A program made the translations under genes and the position numbers. DNA of 45,187 nt, from the NCBI GenBank assembly GCA_009746045.1, contig RPFO01001593.1:1-45187 (forward strand), given 5' to 3'. The notes beneath the pieces were generated by a model. The model saw only the letters and a program-made list of their open reading frames with translations, was not told the origin of the DNA and searched no databases. This stretch comes from Mesostigma viride (lineage: Eukaryota; Streptophyta; Mesostigmatophyceae; Mesostigmatales; Mesostigmataceae). The stretch's first letter is position 1. The number at the start of each line of letters is the position of its first letter. Shown one piece after another: positions 31,780-41,690 of this stretch.

Positions 31780-33250
31780 ATCAGGTAGGAAAGAAGAACT
31801 GCACAATGCACGGTCGCCTGCGTGTATGATGGCCATATCAAGTAGGAAACAAGCACTGCACAATGCAAGGTCACCTGCATGGATGATGGCCACAACAAGT
31901 AGGAATTAAGAAGCACTGCACCATGCAAGGTCACCTGCATGGATGATGGCCACAACAAGTCGGAAACAAAACTGCACCATGCAAGGTCACCTGCATGGAT
32001 GATGGCCACAACAAGTAGAAAACAAGCACTCCACCATGCAACGCCACCTGGATGCATGATGGCCACAACAAGTAGGAAAGAAGAACTGCACAATGAAAGG
32101 TCACCTGCATGGATGATGGCCACAACAAGTAGGAAACAAAACTGCACCATGCAAGGTCGCCTGCATGGATGATGGCCACAACAAGTAGGAAAGAACCACT
32201 GCACCATGCACGGTCACCTGCATGGATGATGGCCACAACAAGTAGGAAACAAAACTGCCCCAAAAATGCAAGGTCACCTGCATGGATGATGCCCACAACA
32301 AGTAGGAAAGCACTGCACAATTAAAGGTCACCTGCATGGATGATGGCCATAACAAGTAGGAAACAAAACCGCACCATGTAACAAAAATTTTCAATTTTTT
32401 TTTCAATTTTTTAAAAAGTAGGTAGGTAGGTAGTTATGTAGGAAAGAAGCGCCTGCCAGCGCAACTTGGCGCGATTACTTCCAAAACAGGTAGAAATAAA
32501 GTGCCTGATTTTTTCAAGTTTGTTCGCCCTTTTTTTTTTTTTTTAAGGTAGGGAAGAAGCGCCTGCCGTCGCAACCTTCCTAGGAGTGATTACTTCCAAA
32601 TCAAGTAGGAAAGAAGCACTGCACAATGCACGGTCACCTGAGTGTATGATGGCCATAACAAGTGGGAAAGAAGCACTGCACCATGCAAGGTCACCTGCAT
32701 GGATGATGGCCACATCATGTAGGAAAGAAGCACTGCACAATGCACGGTCACCTGCATGGATGATGGCCATACCAAGTAGGTAACAAAAAAGCACAATGCA
32801 CGGTCACCTGCGTGTATGATGGCCATAACAAGTAGGTAACAAAACTGCACCATGCAAGGTCACCTGCATGGATGATGGCCACAACAAGTAGGAAAGAAGC
32901 ACTGCACCATGCAACGCCACCTGGATGCATTATGGCCACAACAAGTAGGAAAGAAAACTGCACCATGCAAGGTCACCTGCATGGATGATGGCCACAACAA
33001 GTAGGAAAGAAGCACTGCACCATGCAACGCCACCTGGATGCATGATGGCCACAACAAGTAGGAAACAAAACTGTACAAGGCAACCTTCCTAGGAGTGATT
33101 ACTTCCAAATCAGGTAGGAAAGAAGAAGTGCACAATTTAAGGTCAGCTGCATGGATGATGGCCACAACAAGTAGGAAAGATTACTGCACAATGCACAGTC
33201 ACCTGCATGGATGATGGCCACAACAAGTAGGAAAGAAACACTGCACCCAA
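31780..33250. repeat. 57-bp minisatellite, about 25 units
   Basis: Core unit AGTAGGAAAGAAGCACTGCA, CCATGCAAGGTCACCTGCAT, GGATGATGGCCACAACA, period 57 bp with shorter variants. Interrupted near 32380-32600 by the TAGG-type unit. Because 57 is a multiple of three, long stretches stay open, especially on the minus strand (VVAIIHAGDLAWCS-like repeats). I regard this as non-coding because the frame changes at the shorter units. Confidence 0.9.
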
Positions 33251-35258
33251 AATGCAAGGTTTCATGAGGTATGACAGCCACAATAAAAAAGAAAGAAAAA
33301 GTTGACAGTGCCAGCTTCCAACAAATGTGGCATGAACAAGTAGGAAAGAAACTCTTGCTGGTGGAACCAAGTGTTATGGTAAGTGCAAGTAGGAAGACAC
33401 TCTAGACAATGCAGCATTCTCATTATTTACAAAACAAGTGGGAATGAGCAGAATTTTCCATCTCAATACTACTTGCCTTTATGATATTGAAGCAGTATGA
33501 TGTGCAAGGAGATAACATTTGGAATACAGCTCTTGTGCGCAGAAAGTTCTTTCGCACTAGTCTCACCGTTTTGTGCCCCTCAATGCGGAGCAGAAATCGG
33601 CATTTCTTTATAATGCATGAACAGATCTGTCATGAGAAGGTGATGTTTGAGAAACACAAAGAAGGCCACCATGCTGCCGTTTGTCCTGCTCCAAGTTGTC
33701 GCCGCCTCCCATGCAGGTTGTTGGAGGTGGTAAGCAGCGTCTGCTGCTACCTTAGCCCATTCTCCTCGAAGTTGCCGGAGGCTAGTGAAGGTGGGCGGTG
33801 GAGGCCTTGGGTGTGCCTACCCCACACCGGCAAGTAACCCTCTGACTGCCGAAAAGACCTTTTTGGCCGTGTTGAAACAAGGCATGGGGGGGGTTGTTGC
33901 GGGGTCACATTGATCTTGGGGGACCCGTTCGGTCTAATGGCGGTGATACCCAGCTTGCAGGGACAACAGCCGGCCATTTGGCCTCAAGTGTCGGTCCCCA
34001 TCGCCCACGTCCACTTGGCCGGGCCTGAAGCTCCGGTGCTACATGGAAAGACTACATGAGGGTGAAGTACCTTCTCTGTTTTTTTTTTCCCCTCAGCTGA
34101 GCTCTCTTAACAGTGTGGCTGACAATGCATTTAATGTGCATTGGCCCGTTCGTGTCCTGACTGTGCAGGTAGCGGTGAATGACAGGAAAAGGTGCCTGTT
34201 TTAGGGGATGCAAGTGAAGGGAGTGAATCTACCGCGTCGTACAGGCTGGTGCTGCTGTTGGCCTGGTCGCGGGGGCTGCAGAGGTGGGGTTACCAACTAC
34301 AAAGGCACCTGGCATACCGCGGGAGCGGCAAGAACATATGTTTTTGCAAATGATGGCAAACTCGTTGGGCAGGGATGGTGTGGAGGGCCGGCATGCGTGA
34401 TGCGCAGACGGATGTGGAGGAAATGCCCGCTCTGGCGCCGAGGGGGCGGGGGGGTGGGAAGGGCCGGCGCATGTGCAGGGGAATGTGAAGCCAGATGTGT
34501 ACATAGTAGTTGGATCAGTGACCGTGACTTGGGCTGTTTAGTAGCTGGGGTTACGTGTCCAATGTATATATGGTGTGGCGCGTCCAAGGGGACGCTGATT
34601 GAGCACTTGCATGTGTTCTTTAAACATATTATGACATGTATGAAATGAATAAATTGTTTGGACGATTGCAAATTGATTCATTGAACAATGATATACCATT
34701 ATTAATTGAAACTTTAACACCTTATTGAAAATGTGTACTTCAAACTATCACATGCATGCCCCAAATTGTGCATTTGTGCAGGTTTCCACTATGAAAAGTA
34801 GCATTTCTCTACATATATTGAGCAATTTAGGGGCACTTGGGTTTGTTGGCCATGTTCATTCATGATAAAATGGACATTTCATGCTGTAAAATCATATTCC
34901 ACTAGTCCAAAACGCTATTTTCATGACGTCAAAAGTACCAGCAATGGCTCTAGGTTGGAGCAGTAGATGTTGGGGACGCCCCACAGTAACTTTCTTCTTT
35001 GAGAGCATCTGGGGTTCATTTGCAAGTGTTGACCCACTAGAATCTGGCTGCGACGTCTTCATGATACTGGGGGTCCATCTTCAAGTGGCAGGTGGCTATG
35101 TGGACATCCTGCATGTAACCAGATACAGGTTGTTAGATATGATATCGTTAGGTATTTGGGTATATCCCTTGATCGAGACAACCAACCGTGAGGGCACGGT
35201 GCTGTGCATGCATTCGCCGGGCATGTGCAGCTCGATTGTATATTACTCGGTGAATTAA
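33251..35258. other. no gene convincingly recognised
   Basis: A frame at 34208-34648 (146 residues, Gly/Cys/Trp-rich) and one at 33481-33837 lack any known domain and have skewed composition. The rest is AT-rich. Weak hints of exon-like sequence near 33510-33660 could not be extended in one frame. Confidence 0.3.
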
Positions 35259-37114
35259 TTAATTAATTAATTAAAATCATAGCTCCGTTGGGAGCATATG
35301 TAACACATAGCCCTGAGAAAGGGGCATCTATGGGTTTGTAATACAATCAGGGCTACAACCGGCAGGTGGAGGATGTACAACTGTCACCTGCTCTGGGTGC
35401 ACAAGGTGCACCTGCACCGCCATGATGGTTCATGCCTCCTTAACAAGCACAGGCACCCAGGGGGGGCTTGAGGAGAGGGCCTAGAAGGCCTGCATGACAT
35501 ATGGGGTGGAGGGTATGTGGCTAGGCTATAGCTGGTGTACACATGGCATCTCAGCAGAGAGTAACTCCCTGCATAGGCATCGCATGGCTAAATTCTTAAT
35601 GCATCATCCATGGGAGGTCCCATTGTAGGCTGGGCGCGGCTAGATACTGAAAGCATCATCCATGGGGGCCATTATGGGCGCACATGCGCGTGGGCCACTT
35701 GCAAGGCTAAGCCTATCTAATCTACACTACTGGTATATTCCCTAGCCTGGAGTGGCAGGAGGGGCCTGCCAGGGCTTGTGGTCAACGTGGATGACCGCCC
35801 CCCTCCAGTATACCGGCTTCCCCCCTGCACGCTGCCGGAGCTGAAGGTAGGTCGGCCATAGCTCGCGTCGCCGCTGTTGCTGGGCCAAGGTCAAGTCGTC
35901 GTCCAGCGTGAAGCGAGTCTCCGAGAGCTTCTTGCGGCATTTAAGGAACGCCAGCTTGTCCGTCATGTACTTAAAGGTGAGGAGCACGGGTGCCGGGCCA
36001 GCCTTCCCCCGCGCGCGGGGGAGGCGGACAACCGACATGTCCAGCTCACCAGTGAGTAACATGGGGGCAAGAATGGCGCGCTTAACTGCCTCAAGGAGAC
36101 TCGTGGAGGTCTCACCTGCCGGCTGGTCGAAGTGCTTGACGATGACATTGTGGCTGCGCTTGTCGAGCTCGGCCGCCTCGCGAAGGTCGAGGGCTTGTTG
36201 CTTGAGTTGTGCCGCGATGGTGGAGGTGGTGGAGGTGGTGTGATCCGCCCAGGTGTGATCCGCCCAGGTGGTGAGTCCGCCCAGGTGGAGGGAACATCAC
36301 TGGCCGGGCCAGCAAGTGCCGGCTGGGCAGCGATTTCCTGCACCGCTTGGGCGGTGAGGCCGGCGGTGTCATGCAAGCTCTCAAGGGCGGTGGCGGTGGC
36401 TTGAAGGCGTTGGTCGAGGTCGAGGAGCTGGGCTTTGATGTCGGCAGTGAAGGCGGAAACGGCGGTGGAGGTGGAGGCGGCGGCGGTGGAAATGTGAGGA
36501 AGTTCAGCAGTCAGCGTGCCGCCGATTGCTGAAATGTCGGCAGCAAGGGGGGTCACGTGCTGCTGGAAGGCTTCCGTCAGGATGGAACGGAGTGTGGGGG
36601 CGGAGATGGAAGGAGCCCAGATCTCGCCGTCGGAGCGCTTGAGAAGGGAGTTGAGGATGGCGTGCTGGAGTTCGGGGCGCTTGCACCCGGGCAGCAGGGT
36701 GAGGTGTCGCCAGAGGCGGCCGTCCGGGAGGATGAGGCGATTGTTCTCGTGGAGATGGAGGCACAGGTCGTAAAGCGAAGCGTAGTCCCCGAAGAAGATG
36801 CATCTCATAGCATCGGTCGGAGACGGGTTGGTCCAGTCGTAATCAGTGACCATGAAAGGCAGTTGCCGAAAGCTCGGTTCTGAGGGGCGGGAGGACCCTC
36901 CTGTTTTGTCGGCTGAGCGGGTGCGCTTGGGGTCAGGCGATGCAGATGGCGAGGCGTTAAGCCCGGGAGGTTGCTGGACGACCACCAGTGCACGACTAGT
37001 GTCACCGCTGCCTGCCGGACCTGATGGCGGAGCTGCAGCCTGAGCTGCAGACGTATTTTCATTGCCGAGCGCAGCCGCCAGGCTGCGTTGCGTCGAGGCG
37101 CGTTTATTCGCCAT
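35259..37114 (-). mobile_element. ORF1-only (half) LINE with 3' UTR and TTAA tail
   Basis: On the minus strand: ORF1 (37114-35742), then directly a UTR of about 480 bp, ending ACATATGCTCCCAACGGAGCTATGATTT and a (TTAA)n tail at 35259-35273. The copy at 24303-24830 shows the same ORF1-to-UTR junction. The 3' end (TGT-ACAT-x-CTCCCAACGG) resembles that of the ORF2-containing copies at 39813-39875 and 22488, so the element is probably mobilised by their reverse transcriptase in trans. The 5' end is undetermined and may extend past 37114. Confidence 0.7.
35742..37114 (-). CDS. LINE ORF1 RNA-binding protein (one frameshift)
   Basis: The first frame (37114 to about 36230) holds a Ser/Pro-rich start, a conserved-looking block (LPFMVTDYDWTNPSPTDAMR, then FGDYASLYDLCLHLHENNRL) and a long helical Ala/Thr-rich segment suitable for a trimerising coiled coil. 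In a CCACCT-repeat region (36217-36290) the frame shifts by one missing base. The next frame continues QQALDLREAAELDKRSHNVI, then LLTFKYMTDKLAFLKCRKKL, then QRRRELWPTYLQLRQRAGGK: the RRM-like and C-terminal domain order of L1-type ORF1 proteins (Transposase_22-like). It ends at 35742. Function: binds the element RNA as a chaperone. No endonuclease or RT follows. Confidence 0.65.
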
Positions 37115-37576
37115 ATATTGCGTAATAGCGTCGGAAAATTATATCAGCATGTGCGTCTTAGAAAGACGAAGCGATTGTGATATTCACGGCTAAATTCGGT
37201 GCTCAAACGTGAAAGTTATGAGCTCCGACAGCCATGGCTACCTCGTGGCCGGAATTCGTCATTTTTAGGTAGGCAACTCGGTGAATGGCCCGGGCCGTGT
37301 CGGGCATGCACAGCTCTTCCATCAGCAGACGATGTTGGAAATATTGCCAGACAACTAGATGATCATGCAGAGCAGTGGCAGACAACATGTCACTCCAGAT
37401 TTGTTCACTATACTTAAAATCGTGTTTGATTGCCTGGCAGTACTTGGGCCGGCGTCAGCGAAGTACTTGCGTGCATGCAGTAGGGCACATAAGTATGCCA
37501 CAGCAAAGTATGTACACTACCGGTACATTTTCTTACTATGCACATTAATTAGATGATATATTTAGTGGCTCACTAC

Positions 37577-38480
37577 TTCAGGCCGCTTCAAGCTGCTCGG
37601 CAGTTGGCTTCCCGACTGCGAGGACGACCTGACGACACGGATCGGCATGGCGTCACTGACCACTGGGCGCAACTCCATGACCACCGCCGCTGGTGGAGCA
37701 ACCCCGCCCTACCCCGGATCGTCAGGCGTGACCTCTTCAAGGTCGTCATTCTGACGATCCTGACCTACGGCGCCGAGACCTGGACACTGACGCAGGAGCT
37801 GGAGCAACGACTCGACGGCAACGTAACCAAGATGCTCCGCAAGGCCCTTAACATCCCCTTAGTCACCAAGATGCTGCGCAAGGCCAGGCTTAAACCTCCC
37901 CTTAATTTGGTTTGCACATTAGTAATGAGGATTTGTACGCCGATTTGCCCTATGTTTCCCACATTATTAGGCACAGGCGCCTGGGCCTAGCAGGGCACCT
38001 GGCCCGCACAGATCAGGTAGACACATCACATAGACTAGCTGGCACCAAGCCCGCCCAGCCTGGGCGATATGTCCTCACCTGGCGTGCCCCAGGCCGCGCG
38101 CGGCAGGGCCGCCACCCGTGGACTTTTCGTGATAGACCTTCGGCTCGGCATGGACATGAGCTACACTAGACGTGACGGGCTCACACCCGGGCAGCCTCCT
38201 GGTTTGTCTGTAATATGGAGGCAGATGGTACGTGACGCAGTCACGTGTCTATTAATTAATTAATTAATGGAGGCAGATGGTACGCAAGGATAGATGGCAA
38301 GTAGTGATGAAGGAGACCACCCCCAAGTCTGCGGGGGCTCCGCGTGTGACCGCGTATGGCATTCATAGCGATTCGGGCCGCGGTGCCCCTACGCAATGGC
38401 GAGGTGACCCCACTCCCACCGCGTCCCATGGGGTTAATTTTTGGCCGTCCATGGGACACGGGGGTATATGCCCATAAATT
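37577..38480 (+). pseudogene. LINE ORF2 C-terminal relic
   Basis: Recognisable pieces in shifting frames: RFKLLGSWLPDCEDDLTTRIG near 37580, TILTYGAETWTLTQELEQRL near 37750, RRLGLAGHLARTDQVDT near 37975, and LSVIWRQMVRK near 38205-38285. They match in order the intact C-terminus at 38984-39733. A duplicated phrase (KMLRKAL...KMLRKAR) near 37830-37885 shows a small internal duplication. A 34-bp insertion at 38233-38266 splits the last block. Confidence 0.7.
38215..38284. mobile_element. 34-bp LINE tail insertion flanked by 18-bp target-site duplication
   Basis: ATGGAGGCAGATGGTACG occurs at 38215-38232 and 38267-38284. Between them lie 34 bp (38233-38266) ending GTGTCTATTAATTAATTAATTA, like the 3' end of the subfamily at 23590. 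Removing the insert and one duplicate restores the LINE reading IWRQMVRKDRWQ. Confidence 0.8.
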
Positions 38481-38697
38481 TGGAAGGACATCTATTGAGA
38501 GTCTTTTTAATGCATGAGTGTGACGAGTCTCAGTGAATGCAAGTGAATTATCAATGAATTGAACTTTATTGTTTGCATACTAAATGATTGTTTATTCGAA
38601 ATAAATGTTTCAATTAATTTCAATTCTAATGAAGTGTACAGACCAACGGTACAATGGAATAAGGTTCCTTTGAAGTATCTGTTCCTTTGTTTTTGAT

Positions 38698-38965
38698 CTC
38701 AGCAGCTAAACAATCTAGACTCGCGATCGTGGCAAAAGAACCACAGAGAGGCAGAGTAGTTGGAGCAGAACGAGTGGGATCCATTCTCCGCAAAGTCCTT
38801 GAACCAGTTGTCCTTGCTGAAACCCTCGAACTACAGCTTGGTCTTCTGGTTGATGCCGTCGGCGCATCAGAGGCAGAAAAACTGGGAGTTCGGCATGATT
38901 CCGAACCGCTGGACGACGTAGACGCTCATGAAGTCAGGGTTTATGTACCCATAGCATCCCTCTGA
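38698..38965 (-). pseudogene. minus-strand gene relic of unknown family with two in-frame stops
   Basis: The minus strand reads as well-composed protein: YGYINPDFMSVYVVQRFGIM, a TGA after QFFCL, CADGINQKTKL, a TAG, then FEGFSKDNWFKDFAENGSHS and a final TGA near 38700. Both internal stops could come from CGA or CAG by one C-to-T change. The aromatic-rich composition differs from the LINE next door, whose 5' truncation point lies at about 38966, so the LINE may have landed in this gene. Family not recognised. The plus-strand frame here is its antisense shadow. Confidence 0.4.
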
Positions 38966-39875
38966 GGCGATGAAACTGAGGCGATGGTGATTGGGGCCTC
39001 CAGTACACCGCCGCTGCCGCGCCTGCTCGATGGGACGACGGTCCCGTTCCGCGATCGCTTCAAGCTGTTAGGGAGCTGGCTCCCTGACACCGCCGACGAT
39101 GTGGACACCCGCATCGGCCTGGCCTGGGCTCGGCTTCGTTCGCTCAACACCTACTGGCGCTCCAAGGGCCTGGGCGACCACCGCAAGCGCATGCTCTTCA
39201 AGGTCCTCGTCCTCACGGTGCTCACGTATGGCGCCGAGGCGTGGACAATCACACCCACACTGGCAGCTAGGCTAGACGGCACAGTCTACAGGATGCTCCG
39301 ACAGGTCCTGAACGTAGGGTTTTCCAAGCGCCCATCATCAGTGTCTTTGTATCAGGGCATGCCTCGTATTTCGGACGAGATTAGACAGCGTAGGATAGCA
39401 TTTGTAGGACACCTTGCTCGCACTAGCCAGGTCGACACCGCCCTTGGTCTGGTCGGCCCCCAGCGGCTTGGCCAGCCAGGGCGGAACATTCTGACCTGGC
39501 CTGGCCCCAAGGACATTCCCAAAAGGGTAGGGAAACATGTCACGAACTACGTACAGATGTTGCTGGATGACCTACTGGTCCCAGCCCAGTTTGAATACCG
39601 CATCCACTCTCTCTCCCTTCTTTGGACTGCCATGCAGAACAAGACGCGGTGGCAGAAGATTGTCAAGGCTCGCACGCCCGACCCTGTGGGCAAGCCCCCT
39701 CCCCCCAAGAGGAGGAGGCGTTTTGACGAGTAGGGCAGTTAGGATTTTTCTAGACTAGATTAGCGTTAGGATAGTTAGTACGCGGCTCTCCCCTTTCCAC
39801 CACCCATCAAGGAATATGTGCTACATGATCTCCCAACGGATTCATGTGATAATTTAATTTAATTTAATTTAATAG
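38966..39875 (+). mobile_element. 5'-truncated LINE with ORF2 C-terminus and TTTAA tail
   Basis: Starts within ORF2, keeps an intact C-terminal frame to the TAG at 39731-39733, a 3' UTR of about 80 bp (GACTAGATTAGCGTTAGGAT) and the terminus GGAATATGTGCTACATGATC, TCCCAACGGATTCATGT, followed by (AATTT)n at 39852-39872. The open frame implies a fairly recent insertion. Confidence 0.8.
38984..39733 (+). CDS. LINE ORF2 C-terminal region (partial)
   Basis: An open frame of 249 residues that continues upstream in frame to about 38967 (GDETEAMVIG) but is truncated there. Motifs typical of the region after the reverse transcriptase of LINEs: FKLLGSWLPD, DDVDTRIGLAWARLRSLNTY, then KVLVLTVLTYGAEAWTIT, RMLRQVLN and RRIAFVGHLARTSQVDT, ending in a basic stretch (PPPPKRRRRFDE). 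No RT catalytic YADD or endonuclease is present, so this copy cannot move by itself. Confidence 0.8.
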   Translation: MVIGASSTPPLPRLLDGTTVPFRDRFKLLGSWLPDTADDVDTRIGLAWARLRSLNTYWRSKGLGDHRKRMLFKVLVLTVLTYGAEAWTITPTLAARLDGTVYRMLRQVLNVGFSKRPSSVSLYQGMPRISDEIRQRRIAFVGHLARTSQVDTALGLVGPQRLGQPGRNILTWPGPKDIPKRVGKHVTNYVQMLLDDLLVPAQFEYRIHSLSLLWTAMQNKTRWQKIVKARTPDPVGKPPPPKRRRRFDE

Positions 39876-40049
39876 AGTTAACGCCAAGCGCATTGGCGTG
39901 ATCCTGATTCGGCATTTCTCTGCGATTCCAGCGGCACCGGAACGAGTTCATTCCGACAAGTATCAAGAAAGTTATGGCGTTCCGACTTCCCGGTCGCTCG
40001 CGAGCGCGAGCCGGCTGTTCTTCTAAGTCGGACATGAATATTTGCCGAC

Positions 40050-40600
40050 GATACATGGGGTCGACAGTAATTCCTGGGCTGACAGGAATTAGGTGCTGAA
40101 CCTACGACGGTATTGGATTAATACGTCGTACGCAGGAAATAGGAACCTTAACCTGTGGTCTGTTGGTACCGCAGGCCTAGTCCTGGACTTCTAGGTGCAG
40201 ATGCAATAATCACTGTGGTGACTGTACTCTGTGGTCACTGTGCCTGTATGGCAGACCTACTGTATAGGATCTGGGCGCTGTACAGGTTGTGAATACTGTA
40301 CTGGGAGTGTTAATACTGAGCAGGCCTCTTAGGCTGCTCAGGACTAGCAAGCACAGTGCACAAGTATATAAAGAATAGGCCAGTGCCATTTGGGCAGATC
40401 TCTTGCGAGCCCGCCTCACGTGTGTTGCCTTGACTTGGCAAACGCGTGTACAAGCCTCAAGTGTGTGAGCGCTGTAACATTATCCAATTTTAAACAAAGC
40501 TCCGTTTCCAACCATATTCACACATTGCTGCATTGCAACCATATCCTTCACATTGCGTTTTGCTAGGAACGTTAACTCAAATTACAAACAGTCTCAGCGG
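40050..40600 (+). promoter_or_regulatory. putative 5' LTR/leader of the gag-pol element with TATA box
   Basis: TATATAAAG at 40365-40373 is a good TATA box, followed about 30 bp later by a plausible start region and about 1.3 kb upstream of gag. LTR borders and primer-binding site cannot be fixed because the 3' LTR is outside the window. The limits given are only the likely search interval. Confidence 0.3.
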
Positions 40601-40670
40601 AACGGCCAGGAGGGTCGTTGCTGGTTGCGGTGTGCAGCGTTGACGACGCGAGGAGCTCGTCCGGTGGTGA

Positions 40671-41595
40671 ATGGTGCAGGAAGAACAACGGCAGCAGAAT
40701 TTCCGGTTTCGGCAGTCTGCTGGGGGTTCAATTTCGCCTGAATTGCGTCGTGTCGTTCGAGATTTATCTTTATTGCTTGCAGATCGTCCGCCTGTTAATC
40801 GCAGCTTCGTGCAATTCGTCGACGACCAGGTCGAAGATTGGGAGCGAATTCTGCGACACGTCCAAACCATCGTCATTCCGTAGCACCGGAGCATCGACGA
40901 CCTCGAGCAAGAGCTTCACGGTTTGGTCGGCATCCAGACGGTGATTACAGCAGTAGCTGAGCGGGTGCGTGCGGAGTTGGCGGCTAGGCGAGGAGAGGCT
41001 GCGGAGGCAGCTGGTGCAGTGCGACACGAGTTCGTGCCGGCAGCAGCGGGTGCGGGTGTACCACGTACTTTCGCAGGCGTAATCGGCGACGAGGGTGTTG
41101 CAGCGGGCCAGTTCGACGTGAACGACGCGGAGCGGAGCACTACAGGCGGCTTGCAGAGGTCGGGGCGACAGCGGAAGCCATCACCGGAGGACAGCGTGCG
41201 GCACGAGTCGGCAGGTTTCCGGAGCGAGCAAGGGTTCCTTTTCAGGAACTGCCCCAACCCCTTCGCGTTCGTGTGACGCGTTGGGAAGAGTTTGCCCCTC
41301 TTGGTTACGATAGTGACCTTGAGGTGGGAGCAGGGGCGTCGCTGGGCTAGGCGACGAGGCACTTGGCGACCACGAGGTGCCAAGATACAATCCGCGGGGT
41401 GCCAACGACGGGTTGTCACCTGTCTACTATACTAACGGTGACGATTCTGTCATCGCGGGCCGACAGCGGGTCGACGACGGCGCAGCGGGTAGCAGGGTGC
41501 CAGAGCTGATTGTGGTGAGCGACAGCGACAGCGACAGCGACAAGGAGAACCAGGACGCGCCTGGGGCGACCGTGGTGGTCTTGCCTGAGTGGTAA
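40671..41595 (+). pseudogene. broken leader frame upstream of gag, acidic SIM-like tail
   Basis: One frame (40671 to 41276) is coding-like throughout except a TAG at 40881-40883: RRVVRDLSLLLADRPPVN, DQVEDWERILRHVQTIVI, then SIDDLEQELHGL and VITAVAERVRAELAARRGE, suggesting helices. Near 41236-41270 the sense continues one base back (VPFQELPQPLRVRVTRWEEF), and near 41340 one base back again (EVPRYNPRGANDG), ending with ELIVVSDSDSDSDKENQ at 41595. Each shift needs one added base. It could be an extra ORF or the N-terminal part of a longer gag. The acidic IVV-SDSDSD tail looks like a SUMO-interaction motif. Function unknown. Confidence 0.4.
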
Positions 41596-41690
41596 CACTT
41601 GGCACTTTCCTTTCTTGTTCAGTAGCTTATATTGCTTTAATTGCTGCTTGGCCACTTGGCTGGCTGTAGCAGATCTGAACAGAGGCCATC

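Noticed and set aside
31423-31893. 156-codon minus-strand frame ending in a Leu-Pro-Thr-Tyr repeat
   Set aside because: It is produced by the TAGG expansion and the 57-bp minisatellite. No independent coding sign.
34208-34648. 146-codon Gly/Trp/Cys-rich frame as a gene
   Set aside because: Skewed composition, no domain and no neighbour support. Left as unannotated sequence.
38687-38965. Plus-strand 92-codon frame
   Set aside because: The opposite strand gives far better protein-like sequence here. This frame is its antisense.
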